Positions 10,823-22,922 of a stretch of DNA of 64,000 bases are shown here, in pieces. The DNA is from Okapia johnstoni. Lineage: Eukaryota > Chordata > Mammalia > Artiodactyla > Giraffidae. The stretch is from assembly GCA_024291935.2 (NCBI GenBank), contig CM044307.1, positions 95,733,461 through 95,797,460 on the forward strand, in the 5' to 3' direction. The notes beneath the pieces were generated by a model. The model saw only the letters and a program-made list of their open reading frames with translations, did not search any database and was not told the DNA's origin. Position numbers and translations under genes: made by a program. Within the stretch, counting starts at the first letter, position 1. Each line of letters opens with the position of its first letter.

Positions 10823-13480
10823 ACCTCTGTGATCTCTCAGCCTTGGGTTTCTCCAAGACAGATGCAAGTCAGTTATGAGAGCTGAATATTAGGCATTCCA
10901 GTCTAGGAAAACTATGAAAAAGAATTCTTGGCCGAATGTGTAGGAGAAGCTCTGTGGTCTTGCCTGCAACAAGAAGAAAAGCTCAAAGTCACCAGTTTCC
11001 CAAAGGTCCATCATTTAAAAATGACGTCAGCGGACTTGGGGACTTGGGCTAGCATCTTGCTGAATAGGACCCTCTTTCTTGCACCGTATCTGGTGGCATA
11101 GGCTTAGCAGGTGGACAACTTGGTTATTCAAGCAGGCTGAGGATTGAGTAATGATCCCTTGGGGAGGTAGCAGGGCCTTCTGCAACTATGCACAATCTTT
11201 CAAACTACAAGATTCTTAACTGGATGTATTATGCTGTGGACAGCAGTTCAGTGGGGCATTTTCCTACTCTTGAGTCACTAGTTACCATGCCAGTCTGTGG
11301 GTCTAACTTGGTTATTATTCCAGGTCACTACCTGCCTCCCACTTTCAGGGCAGAAGTGAGCTATGGAAGAGCATCATGGTTAGCTTTGAAAGCTCAGCCT
11401 AGAGGGGACCTTTTCCAACTGTAGTCAGCAATGTGCTGGGAGCCAAGGAGCAATACTGGGTCATCTTTCATCTGACTGTGCAGTATCCTATCGAACACCC
11501 CTGTTCCTTGGGTTGGTCAGTCACAGGGTTTTGTTGTGAACATCTAGACTGTCACCACCTGCCCCTCACATGGGGCAGTGCTTTCCACTTAGTCCCCTTT
11601 GTCCTTTCTTGGCAAGAGCTGTCCTTTTGTTGCTTGAAGGATAGGACCTTTCAAGGAAAGGACCCCCAGAAACCTGGTTTTAGAGAATGGGGTAGGGGAG
11701 GATGGGAACTGTGAGCTGTGTATCAAAACTACTTTCCACTTGACTCCCTGATTGAAGTTTATGCTGTGTAGAGGGGTGGGAGCCCCCAAGGTGAGCGGGA
11801 ACGGTGCTGCTTTATTTGAAATGTTTTCTTACCTCATTCTGTGCCCGAGTAAGGGGCCCAGCCTCATTTTTCTGGCTTGGCCCCACATCTCTCCAGTCCC
11901 TGCTCCACTGCCTATTTGGTGCAGCTCATCACCCCGGGTGCTGCCTGCCACTCTTCATTCACGCTGACCAGTTTTAGTTTCTCTCTCTTGATTCTCCTGC
12001 TTCTGAAGCCTGCTCAGTTTCCCTTTCCTTGGGTTCTTTTAAGTTTGTTTTGTTTTCTTGTTTTTGTGAGAGAGAGCAGAATCTTTCTTATGGCTCCCTC
12101 TATTGGGATTGGGATGGGAGGAGAAAGTAAATTTTTTTGTATATGATAAGCAGTGTCATACCTAAGCATTTCCCCTGTAGGACTGCCTTGCTGGTATGCC
12201 TTCCTGCTGTGTCTTACTTTCTCAGAAGTTTTATCTTCCCACCTCCACTTGGATATTGCTTCTAGGACCTAAGCAGAAAAGCAATGAAGGACTGGCACAC
12301 AGGAATGGAGTAGGTCCTGATCCATTTTCTCTAACCCTTGCTGTGCATGTATCCTTCCTTATCCCAGAAGGAACTGTTTGGACTATCCTTGGTGTGATTT
12401 GGGTTACACACTCTACAGGGATAAGGGAAGCATAGTAACATAGTATAGGACCTTGAGGCTGTTTATTATTGCATTCTCCCTCTAGAGTTGTCCTGCTTAG
12501 GGTCAGGGCCTAGCTACAGATTGGGCTTCAAGAATTGTAATGACTGTTTAAGAAGTCAGACCTTGGCAAGAACTAAAATAATTTGGGGTTACCTGCCCTT
12601 GGCTTTTTTATAGACATCTCCTTCTAAGGAGATGCAGAAGGAAAGGAGGGTCTAAGTGAGACTCTGGCCTACCTACGTAATGTCTGGGAAACAGGCTAAA
12701 CGTAAGGTCATGGTCCACTCTTACTTCAGAGAGGGAGCTCAGATTGTGACATTACTGTTTCCTTTCTGGCCTTTTCTCCTGGTTAGAGGAGGAAGAATTG
12801 GAAATAGTTTTGAGTAGTGGTTGGTTCACATTACCTCCCTCTTGGTTTGTGTTTTTGTTTTTTTGCCCCCCATTATTAGGGCAGTGGCCCCCTGATTGAG
12901 TATGAGGTGGGCTAGGTCTAACAGGTGCCCTGAGGGGATAGACTATTTTCATTTTGAGGGAGAGAATTCTCCCTACCATATAGTTGACAGTGGTTAGGAA
13001 CTCTCCCTTTCCCTATCTTTCCTCTTAACAGCAGAATTCCTGTCCTAATCTCCTCAATAAAGTGTATTGCTCACCCTGTAATTCTATTATGTATCTGAGT
13101 GTGTATGTATGGGGGGGGGAGGGGTTCTTTAGAAATTTCTGTGGTTTGTGGCTTTTTCTTCCATACATTAGTTCCCACCACCGCATGCCCAGGGGCCATT
13201 GCCTGGCATTGTCGCATGCTGGGATCATTGGGGAAGTATAGTGAAACTCATTGTCCTTTGTTTTGGAGAGTCTTATTTTTGCATAAGTAGTCCATCCTAT
13301 ACAGATTGCTAACTAACTGTGTATTCCCCTTGCCCCTATGGCTGCTGGTGTAAATAAACTGCATCTCCTCATTGGTAAACGATGACAATAAACAAGATTT
13401 TAAAAATGATTTTATTTGGACTCTATATTCATCTTTTAAGATTGTACATATTTCTTGGGTTTTCACTTAAAGAAATAAAT
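10382..13480 (+). other. ATXN7L3B: 3' UTR of ATXN7L3B with alternative polyadenylation signals
   Basis: About 3 kb downstream of the stop is free of young ruminant SINEs and LINEs, unlike nearly every other 3-kb stretch here, so it behaves as one transcribed, conserved unit. AATAAA hexamers occur at 13056-13061, 13353-13358, 13387-13392 and 13474-13479. GT- or T-rich sequence follows the first (TGTATTGCTC, then GTGTGTATGTAT near 13100). Several ORFs of 60-93 codons lie here, such as 11188-11424, 11433-11714 and 11877-12146. They have no recognisable domains and I take them as chance. The exact 3' end, and which signal is used, cannot be read from the sequence. Confidence 0.7.
13056..13061 (+). 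terminator. Polyadenylation signal AATAAA (first of four)
   Basis: A canonical hexamer with a GT-rich stretch about 40 bases downstream makes this a good candidate for the main 3' end of ATXN7L3B. Others follow at 13353, 13387 and 13474. Confidence 0.5.
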
Positions 13481-14119
13481 GTGGAACCACAGTTGACCCT
13501 TGACCCTTAGTCACTTTCTCCTGAATAGGAATTTTATCAGAAGAGAGGAATTTTATTTCTTCATCTGATAGTTCAGATCTAGCTTTCTGCAACAGCCAGT
13601 GAGAGAGAGAAACTATACAGTCTTCCTTTTACCATAATAAGTAAGAAGGTGGTAAAATATAATCCAGTCCTGTCACTAAATAAGTCCAGTGTGAAGGATA
13701 GTTCAATTTAAATGATACTAGAGGTATCTTAATATATACATATTCTTGCTCTCAAGAGGCAAATCATTCATAGCAACAATGAGTCAGCCTTTCTAAAAGT
13801 TAATTTTTTTCTAATACTTTTCATTTTACTCCAAGTGTTTAGGTCTGTAATTTTGTTTTTTAAATTCAGAGATTTTTAAAAAATTTATTCCAGTTCATAT
13901 TCCAAAGTTAGAGCACTTTCCCTAGGAACTGTACCAATTGCTCCTTAGTACTTATCAAACTCACTTGTTTGCTGAATGTTCTAGGTCTTTAAGTAGCCCG
14001 AAAGCGTAAATAACATTTAGATGAATAAAAAGTATCATAGAAATGGGACCAGAGGAAACCTGTTGAAGTAGATATCTCAGGGTGCCTTACTGACATGTGA
14101 CATGTATTGAGTCACCTAG
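13481..14119. other. Intergenic sequence after ATXN7L3B, nothing recognised
   Basis: AT-rich, with no young repeat before the SINE at 14129. Confidence 0.45.
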
Positions 14120-14128
14120 CACTCATGC

Positions 14129-14403
14129 TGCTGCTGCTGCTGCTAAGTTGGCTCCAGTCGTGGCCAACTCTGTGCGACCCCATAGACGGAAGCCCACCAG
14201 GCTCCCCCGTCCCTGGGATTCTCCAGGCAAGAACACTGGAGTGGGTTGCCATTTCCTTCTCCAATGCATGAAAGTGAAAAGTGAAAGTAAAGTCATTCAG
14301 TCGTGTCCGACTCTCAGCGACCCCATGGACTGCATCCTACCAGGCTCCTCCATGGTATTTTCCAGGCAAGAGTACTGGAGTGGGGTGCCATTGCCTTCTC
14401 CGA
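14129..14403 (-). mobile_element. BovA2-type dimeric SINE with 9-bp TSD
   Basis: Reverse copy beginning with a CTG run. The direct repeat CACTCATGC lies at 14120-14128 and 14404-14412. Confidence 0.92.
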
Positions 14404-14412
14404 CACTCATGC

Positions 14413-15479
14413 AGCTGCCGCAAGTATTTTTGAATCCTATTTTGTATGTTTAGATTTGAATTAATATATTTCATGCTAACCTACTTTTCTGAAATGAGGT
14501 ATTTGCAAGACCTCTACTAAATCTACATGATGGCAGGACGTACAAGATTATTTCTGCTCATGTTTTCTAACTAATAATCTTTATACTTAAAAAAATACAT
14601 ACCCTTTAACTCCTTAGATACTACATTTTACCTGTGGCATGTAGCATGAGGTCAGGAACCAAAGAAATGATTGCTTGATGTTGACAGAAAATGACATATG
14701 CTCAAGTAGTAAAGGATTCAGGAAGAGCTTTCTTTAAATATATTTTAATGTTAGTCTTTAATTATGGATAGTGAATTGCTGGTTCTCAGAAATAATGTCA
14801 GACTTTGAAAGTTTTAATCTATTGTGGAGGTCACAAGCTTTCTGATTCTTAACACATTTTCCAAAGAAAATATTTGTTATAGGTGATGCACCGGTTCAGA
14901 AAGATAAACCTGTAGACTTCTTGGTTTTGATTTTTCCATTTTGAAAATTTTGATCCTTGTCACTTGAGCCTAATTGAACATGTGAGCTGGAAAGGAAATA
15001 GTCACTTCAGAGATGAGAAAATATATTCAGCAGCAGTGACTTGCCCACAATTCAAAGACAAAAATACAGAAACAAAAACAGTGCTAGTGCAAGGCCAGTG
15101 CACTTTGTTGAAGCAAGAGAATTTACTAACTGAAAGGACTAGTTTTTTTAAAAAGATAAAGTACCTTTAAAGTAGAATGAATATGTGATGCTAATGAAAA
15201 CTTTAATAAGACAATGAATGAAAACATTGAAAAAGTGGAAAATATATTTAACAAAAGTGACTGACAAGGAATTTTTATTTTTAACCTAATAAATGTAATA
15301 ATTTACATCTAGAACTTTAAAAAAATCCTGTTTCTACCCAAATACACATAAACATACTAGATGCTGGTTACAAGGATCCAAAATCAGAACAATAAAAAAT
15401 TGTAAATGTTGCATTTATAATGTAACACAACAAAAGTATATACAGTCCTATGTAATACTAATATAACAAGAAGTATAAG
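14413..15479. other. Intergenic sequence, nothing recognised
   Basis: AT-rich. A MIR-like reading may exist near 14990-15090 ('cttgcccacaattcaaagac') but is too diverged to call. Confidence 0.4.
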
Positions 15480-16720
15480 GTTTTATGGAGGAAAACATTT
15501 TTCAACTGGAATGTTAAAACTCAAATAAATGAAGAATCATAAGAAAGGGCACCAAAATAAATGGAGAATGATGGGATGTTCATGGGTAGGAAGGTCGGTA
15601 TCATCACTCCAATTACATGAGTTGGAAGTAATCTTGATTAAAATCCAAATAGATGTTTTCATGGAACTTAAGTTAATTTTAAGATTTATATGAAAATCAA
15701 GGCACAAGAATAGACAAGATCATTTTGACAAATGGATCTTATTATACATAGTGAGATTGCACTGCAGAAACAATAGAAGAGAGTTCAGAATTAGATGGAA
15801 AACAAACACATCTATGTCATCCTGATGTGTGACTAGATTGGTGTCATAGTAGATTATGCACTGTTACACTGTTCTGGAATAGATTAGCCATAAATATTAA
15901 AACTGTGCTCTAGACACAAAAATTAATTCCCATGAGGATTTAAGACATTGTGAAAAAGTAAAACATCAAATCTTTAGAGGGGAATACAGAAAGATATGTT
16001 CATAATTGTAGGTAAGGAAAAATAAGTAAATAAAAGTACCAAACAAAAGATGGATATGTTGGACCACAAAAAAACTGTCTATGCACTGTCGTACTAGAAA
16101 CAAACACACAATGACAGAATGCCATAAGATGCTAGTAGGAGTTTACAATTCTTAGAACTAATAAAAGATTATTAACAAAATAATTATACAGTTAACAAAT
16201 GGACAAAATAAAAGACAACAGTTCATTTATAGAATAAGAAATCCAAACGACAAAAAAAAAAGATGTGAAAAGTTCACTTAGTTCCAGAGAAATAAAAACT
16301 AATAGCAAATTAAATACCAATTTATACCACTCAGTTTAAAAAAGTGTGATGATATCAACTCTGACATGTATATGGAACAGTTAAAAGTCTTGCGCATTGC
16401 TGGCAGACTGTTAGATGATAAAAAAAAATTTGGAAAACAATTTGGAAATATCTACCACAGTTGATGTGAATAACCAATGCCCCGATATTTCCACCTTTTG
16501 CAGCCTTGTTTTCTACTATGAAAAAATTGAAAGTGATACAAATACCCATTAAAAAAAAGTCAAATGCAAAAGTGAAAATAACAGGATTGCACAAATAAAA
16601 TACTTAGTAAAACATTTGTTCTTATAATTTGATACCTTTTCTTTGAAACTTAACAGTATGCAAAACAATGCTATTTTGTGTTTAGGGATATGTACCCCTG
16701 TAATAAAATTTATACCAAAA
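15480..16720 (+). mobile_element. Old L1 ORF2 tail, heavily decayed
   Basis: The order and content follow an L1 ORF2 C-terminal region: 'atatgaaaatcaaggcacaa', 'aggggaatacagaaag', 'tggaccacaaaaaaactg', 'accactcagtttaaaa' and 'tttggaaatatctaccacag'. Frames are broken throughout. Confidence 0.6.
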
Positions 16721-16900
16721 ATGTGAACTAGACTTCCAGTTCGTGTATCATGGTCTGGATTTTGGAGAAAGACCTCTTAATGCAAAAAGAATCTGGATGC
16801 TGATTAAATTGCAACAAAGATACTATCAACTGTCTTGTTATCATCCCAAAAAAGTATGGAAATATTCAGCTCTCTCTTCCTATTACACACATGTGTGCAT

Positions 16901-16901
<1 letters not shown>

Positions 16902-16931
<30 letters not shown>
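16902..16931. repeat. (CA)n microsatellite
   Basis: Uninterrupted CA dinucleotide run, about 15 units. Confidence 0.95.
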
Positions 16932-16932
<1 letters not shown>

Positions 16933-17529
16933 CCAAAGACACAAGCAGAGACAGAAAATGGGACTGCACTGGAGGACATACAGAAACCAGGAACTTCCAC
17001 ATGGGACTAGGAGATTATACTTTGATCATCACAAATTGAAACCATTCATTACTGCCCCCCCTTAAATACAAGATACCTGAAATAATCTTTACATTCTTAG
17101 TGAAAGAATGAACAGAGTAAAAGAGAAGCAGGGATCTTCCTGATTATAGAAACAACAGTTAAAAAAAGCCTCTGCCATAGCCTGAGGTTAAATAAACTAA
17201 TTAAAACAATAACATTATCATCATCATCATTTCCTTTGGAAATTGATACTTATACCCTTGCTTTCACATAGTTACCCTACCCTGTTAGAGAAACCTCTGC
17301 CTGAAGATTATATAATGTGCCCAAGATAATATACTTCTTGGCTACCTAATAGTATTTGGGTTCCTCACATTCTCACAAAATATAAACACATTCTCACAAA
17401 AGACAAACTTGCTATAAAAATAGCATCTATTTTTTTTAAGTTCTCTTAACTGTTATCATATTCTGCATCTAATCACTGTTTTTACAAGAAAGAAGTTCTA
17501 ATTTTTTTAATTCATTCTTACTGATTTAT
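16932..17529. other. Intergenic sequence, nothing recognised
   Basis: Contains a short ATC triplet run near 17217-17231 and otherwise no interpretable structure. Confidence 0.4.
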
Positions 17530-17645
17530 ATTTTGTTTGCACTGCATGGTACGTAGCATCTTAGTTCCCTAACCAAGGATCAAACCCATGCCCCCTGCAA
17601 TGGAAGCACAAATTCCTAACCACTGGACTGCCAGGGAAGTCCCAG
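17530..17645 (-). mobile_element. CHR-type tRNA-derived SINE
   Basis: Read on the minus strand it begins GGGACTTCCCTGGCAGTCC and contains GGTTTGATCCTTGGTTAGG. This is the cetartiodactyl CHR-2-like pattern, distinct from Bov-tA. Confidence 0.75.
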
Positions 17646-17945
17646 GAGTTCCAATTTTGTCAGCACTGTAATCAGATGTAATTGATGTAATTGGAAGACC
17701 GCTGATCCTCAGAGTGGTTGACACTGTCGGCATTCTAGAGATGGAAGAAATGCGGCCAGAGGAACTTAACAAAGGTGGGATTACCAACACAAATGAGGAA
17801 ACTGGTTGTCATAAAAAGGATAAAGAAGTTTCAGAGGAAGTGAAACTGCCAGTATACTTAACATTAAAGGATATTGCAAAAATTTTTCAGAATATCATGA
17901 GTCCAGAGAATGCTCTCTGTTTTGTTATTTCGTGCTGTAGGTAAA

Positions 17946-18562
17946 ATGCTGTGTGGCAGGCAGAATTCTAAAGACAGTCTCTTGAGACTCTTGTCTTCTG
18001 TTTATTCATTTAAAAAGAAATCTAAATATTGCTCTGGAGGGATTTTGGGGATGTAATTAAATCTCAAGTTGATTGACCTTAAGATCTGGAGATTAATTAG
18101 CTAGATCTGACCTGCTCCCTAGTCAGGTGAGGACCTAAAAAACCTCAGTGTGTTCCATCTGGTAGTAGAAGAATCACAGAGATCTGAAGTGTGAGGAGGA
18201 TTTGATGTGGCTGGCTTTGAAGATGAAGGGGGCAAGCAAGAAGGAATGTGGGGTGTGCTCCTTGGAGCTGAGAGTAGCCTCTGGCTAATGGCTAGCAAGA
18301 ACACAGTACATCAGACCCACAGCCACAGAAATTGAATGCTGCAAACAACCTGAAGAGCTTGGAAACTGATTCTTCCTCAGAGCCTGCAGGTAAGAACCTA
18401 AGAACCCAGGCTGGCGTACGCTTTGGCCTATGAGACCCTCAGTAGATGGCTCATCCAAGCGTGGTTTCTGACCTAGAGAACTGTGAGATTCCTAAGTGAG
18501 GACTGTCTTAGGCAGCTAGATTTGTCATAAGTAGTGAGGCAGCAACAGAAAACGAATACAGT
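17946..18562 (+). mobile_element. Ancient LTR-like block (MaLR/MLT-type reading)
   Basis: Starts 'gtgtggcaggcagaattcta' and ends 'agtgaggcagcaacagaaaa', the wording of old mammalian MLT-type LTRs, with 'aacctgaagagcttggaaac' in the middle. The family assignment is from memory. Confidence 0.45.
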
Positions 18563-20016
18563 CATAAACCAGCCCAAATTTAGGAAGGATTATGCCTTTA
18601 GATGGTGACCTTTATTATTGGCATAAACCCCCTACTTGCATTCCATCAAGTACATAGATAAATCATAATTAGGGACATAATTCCACAGAGCTCTAAGAAA
18701 ACAAACTCATGTCAATATAATAACACCTTTTACCCGCAAGTTTAACCTTAGATTGGCAAGATGAATACAAGGTGACCTGTCCACTTCTAATGTGTTTTTG
18801 TCACCTAAAGTTACTGTTTTCCAACTGCGTTCTTATCCCCCAGCATTTTCTGTTTTAAGACATACACACACACACACATGCACATACCCATGAACACACG
18901 CAAGAGTTATAACTTTAAATCAAGCCCAGTTCAGAGAAAGTTAGCTAAGCTGCTTCTGCTCTTACTGCTGTGTGAATTATTACAGTTTAAGACCTTACTT
19001 GCAGAGCAGCCACTTCTGTAGTTTGAAGGAAGACGGGTGTTGGCCTCTTAAGTACTTCCCTTACAGCTAAATTTTCTTTTGGAATTCAGTATGCTTGTGT
19101 TATTTCTGCTTAGTATTGGAGCCAACAGTGATTCAAAAGTTGGTTTAGATGTTAGATAACAGATTGGAAGAAACACTGCAATGTCTTGACTCCACAACAA
19201 ACTCTGTGGCCCTGATCATCTCTCTGGGGAAGTTTCTTGGCTGATAAATTAATGAGCTGGAATGAAATGATTTCTTGGTTCCATTCCACCTGTGACACTC
19301 TCTGATTCTGTGAGCTAAAGCATAGGAACATAATTTACCCAAGCCATCGTATTCCAAAGACCAGTTTTACCATCGAAATGCAGAGAATTTGGCACAGTTA
19401 GGTTATGGGCTCCTTCACATGAGTCTGTGTAATTCTGCTTTGTAAATTGTTCTACAGCTTGTCTCTAGACCTCCCCATCACCTAGAGACATGTCATGTCT
19501 AAGCCCGGCTCACATCTTTTCTTCAGGGCTACCTGACCGAGGATATATTCGACATTTCCAACTGTGTGTCCCACAGGCATCTCATGTTTCATCTTATGCA
19601 AAGTGAGTTCTGAGAAGCTGCATTTTCAACACATGCCCCAGTGAATGCATTCTAAATGAATTTGATGCATCCTAAATGTTGAGAACTACTGCCCTAGAGA
19701 GAAAGCAGAAAATAAGTCTGCATTCATCCTCTCTTTTAATCTCCAATAGCCCTTTCCTAGAATGTTTGGGACCCTGGATTTTTTTTTTTTTTTTTTTTTG
19801 CTAACTCTTGTGTATATGAACTATTTGATTTAAAAGTATGAGTATTTAAAGACATGATGTCAGGCTTACTGTAATGCCTTTATAAAGAGTTATGTTTTAA
19901 AGCTATTTATTCCTTAAATTATAGCCCTGAGATTTTTTTTTTTTTTTTTTTTGCCTCTGGAATGATAAGAAAAATATATCATCCTTCTGCCCCTGAGCAT
20001 TTAAAGGCAATATATA
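18563..20016. other. Intergenic sequence with (CA)n and poly(T) tracts
   Basis: A short CA run lies near 18861-18876. T-runs at about 19780-19799 and 19931-19952 may be poly(A) ends of reverse-strand retroposons that I cannot classify. A possible MER5-like fragment lies near 19605-19692 ('ttgagaactactgcc'). Confidence 0.4.
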
Positions 20017-20025
20017 TTCCAATAG

Positions 20026-20243
20026 TGTGGTATGCTCAGTCGTGTCCGACTCTTTTTAACCCCATGGACTGTGGCCCACCAGGCTCCTCTGTCCATGGGA
20101 TTTTCCAGGCAAGAATACTGGAGTGGGTTACAATTTCCTCCTCCAGAGGATCTTCCCCACCCAGGGACTGAACCCGCTTCCCCCATGTCTCTTGCATTGC
20201 AGAGGATTGTTTACCACTTGAGCCATTGGTGAAGCCCTATAAG
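20026..20243 (-). mobile_element. Bov-tA SINE with 9-bp TSD
   Basis: Complete reverse copy flanked by TTCCAATAG at 20017-20025 and 20244-20252. Confidence 0.93.
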
Positions 20244-20252
20244 TTCCAATAG

Positions 20253-21176
20253 ATGTCACTAATCTTCTGTTTGCATATCTTTAGATTAGTTGTAAAGGAT
20301 CCATTCTTTTGTTAATGAGTCTAATGTTCATTTAAGAGAGCTCTACAGTGTGGACAAAAATGGCAGTGTGAAAAGAAAAATGGAAAATGTGAATTAATTC
20401 AGCTTATTATTTTATTACTTCAGAATGAATGCCTATAATGAACTGCTCAGTTGCTTAACAATTAAAGTATTTTTAAATTTTTCTCATATATTATTTCCCA
20501 GTGTCTCAGTATTAATATTTTTTCTACTTTTCATTCAGATAATTTTTAATTCAAGAACTTTGGTCATAGAATCTATGACACTTCATAAAATTTTAAGTCT
20601 TTGATTCTTCTCATCATCCATTCATCAGCAACATTATCTGTAACAACTCTTTCCTTGAGTATTGACAGCAGGCCAAAAAATCAGTAGTTTAATAGAATCA
20701 TTTCTGTTAGGGTAATATTCTATTCACAGAGATTATGTAAAAAAGTAGAAACTCCAATTGGTTTATCTAGTATTAATTATAAATTGTTTAGTATTAGCAA
20801 GGAAAAGAATAATCCATAGTATAGTTCAAAATCCCCAACCTTCATGAAAGTAGTGCAATCTCATTGATAGTAGTTACAATGTTTACCATTGGGAAAGCTA
20901 TGAGCTGGGCCTAAGATGGAAACAGAGAGCCAGAAAGTGCTATATTAGGGGCATCCATTTGGTTCAGGTGGAGAACAATAATTAAGCCACTTTATCTTGT
21001 GGATGCATGAAAGTACGTATCAGAGTTTCTGCCTTAATAAGGCCCAAAGAATGATCATTGGTCCTGGTTTTCCTGGGAGAGTCTTGACTTACAACTGTTA
21101 TTCAGTTGTTATTGATATTGTCCCCCTGTCCTTTTGAAAGTGTTGAGCTTTGGGTGATAAATTATTAACCAAAATA
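20253..21176. other. Intergenic sequence, nothing recognised
   Basis: AT-rich, with no recognisable exon or repeat. Confidence 0.45.
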
Positions 21177-21188
21177 ATATATATGGTT

Positions 21189-22910
21189 CAGGTCAATTCA
21201 GTTCAGTCGCTCAGTCATGTCCAACTCTTTGCGACCCCATGAATCGCAGCACGCCAGGCCTCCCTGTCCATCACCAACTCCCAGAGTCCACCCAAACCCA
21301 TGTCCATCAAGTCGGTAATGCCATTCAACCATCTCATCCTCTGTCATCCCCTTCTCCTCCTGCCCCTAATCCTTCCCAGCATTAGGGTTTTTTTCCAATG
21401 AGTCAACACTTCGTATGAGGTGGCCAAAGTATTGGAGTTTCAGCTTCAACATCAGTCCTTCCAATGAACACCCAGGACTAATCTCCTTTAGGATGGATTG
21501 ATTGGATCTCCTTGCAGTCCAAGGGACTCTCGAGAGTCTTCTCCAATACCACAGTTCAAAAGCATCAATTCTTCAGCGCTCAGCTTTCTTCATCGTCCAA
21601 CTCGCACATCCATACATGATTACTGGAAAAACCATAGCCTTCACTAGACGCACTTTTGTTGGCAAAGTAATGTTTCTGCTTTTAAATATGCTATCTAGGT
21701 TGACCATAACCTTCCTTCCAAGGAGTAAGCGTCGTTTAATTTCATGGCTGCAATCACCATCAGCAGTGGTTTTGGAGTCCAAAAAATAAAGTCTGACACT
21801 GTTTCCCCATCTATTTGCCATGAAGTGATGGGACCAGATGCCATGATCTTAGTTTTCTGAACGTTGAGCTTTAAGCCAACTTTTTTACTCTCCTCTTTCA
21901 CCTTCATCAAGAGGCTCTTTAGTTCTTCACTTTCTGCCGTAAGGGTGGTATCATCTGCATATCTGAGGTTATTGATATTTCTCCTGGCAATCTTGATTCC
22001 AGCTTGTGTTTCTTCCAGCCCAGCATTTCTCATGATGTACTCTGCATATAAGTTAAATAAGCAGGGTGACAATATAGAGCCTTGACATACTCCTTTTCCT
22101 ATTTGGAACCAGTCTGTTGTTCCATGTCCAGTTCTAACTGTTGCTTCCTGTCCTGCATACAGGTTTCTCAAGAGACAGGTCAAATGGTCTGGTATTCCCA
22201 TCTCTTGAAGAATTTTCCACAGTTTATTGTGATCCACATAGTCAAAGGCTTTGGCATAGTCAGTAAAGCAGAAATAGATGTTTTTCTGGAACTCTCTTGC
22301 TTTTTCAATGATCCAGCAGATGTTGGCAATTTGATCTCTGGTCCCTCTGCCTTTTCTAAAACCACCTTGAACATGTGGAAGTTCACGGTTCACGTATTGC
22401 TGAACCTGGCTTGGAGAATTTTGAGCATTACTTTACTAGCGTGTGAGATGAGTGCAATTGTGTGGTAGTTTGAGCAGTCTTTGGCATTGCCTTTCTTTGG
22501 GATTGGAATGAAAACTGACCTTTTCCAGTCCTGTGGCCACTGCTGAGTTTTCCAAATTTGCTGGCATATCGAGTGCAGCACTTTCACAACATCATCTTTG
22601 AGGATTTGAAATAGCTCAGCTGGAATTCCATCACCTCCACTAACTTTGTTCGTAGTGATGCTTTCTAAGGCCCACTTGACTTCACATTCCGGGATGTCTG
22701 GCTCTAGGTAAGTGATCACACCATCGTGATTATCTAGGTCATGAAAATCTTTTTTGTACAGTTCTTCTGTGTATTCTTGCCATCTCTTCTTAATATATTC
22801 TGCTTCTGTTAGGTCCATATGATTTCTGTCCTTTATCGAGTCCATCTTTGCATGAAATGTTCCCTTGGTATCTCTAATTTTCTTGAAGAGATCTCTAGTC
22901 TTTCCCATTC
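21189..22910 (-). mobile_element. BovB (RTE) LINE, 5'-truncated, with 12-bp TSD
   Basis: ATATATATGGTT lies at both 21177-21188 and 22911-22922, so the ends are exact. Read on the minus strand, the element keeps the reverse transcriptase region of BovB. It starts near GKTRDLFKKIRDTKG (22908) and continues with the RT fingers and palm: PIPKKGNAKDCSNY, then FTDYAKAFDYVDH, then RYADDTTLTAE, where YADD is the catalytic box. It ends in the conserved C-terminus with FPVIMYGCASWT and the typical tail CTGAGCGACTGAACTGAA. The endonuclease half is missing and frame breaks near 22390 and 21770 divide the ORF, so the copy is dead. BovB is the horizontally transferred LINE abundant in ruminants, and its 3' end is shared with the BovA SINEs. 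Confidence 0.95.
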
Positions 22911-22922
22911 ATATATATGGTT

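Noticed and set aside
11188..12435. Several 60-93 codon ORFs downstream of ATXN7L3B
   Set aside because: They lie in its long 3' UTR, lack recognisable domains and do not continue the parental ATXN7L3 homology.
14097..14453. 118-codon ORF
   Set aside because: Contained almost wholly in a BovA2 SINE.
16902..16931. Short direct repeats that might suggest a CRISPR-like array
   Set aside because: Dinucleotide microsatellite with no spacers. The genome is eukaryotic.
21695..22908. Reverse transcriptase ORFs as part of a new defence or retron-like system
   Set aside because: Sequence, tail and target duplication identify an ordinary BovB LINE.
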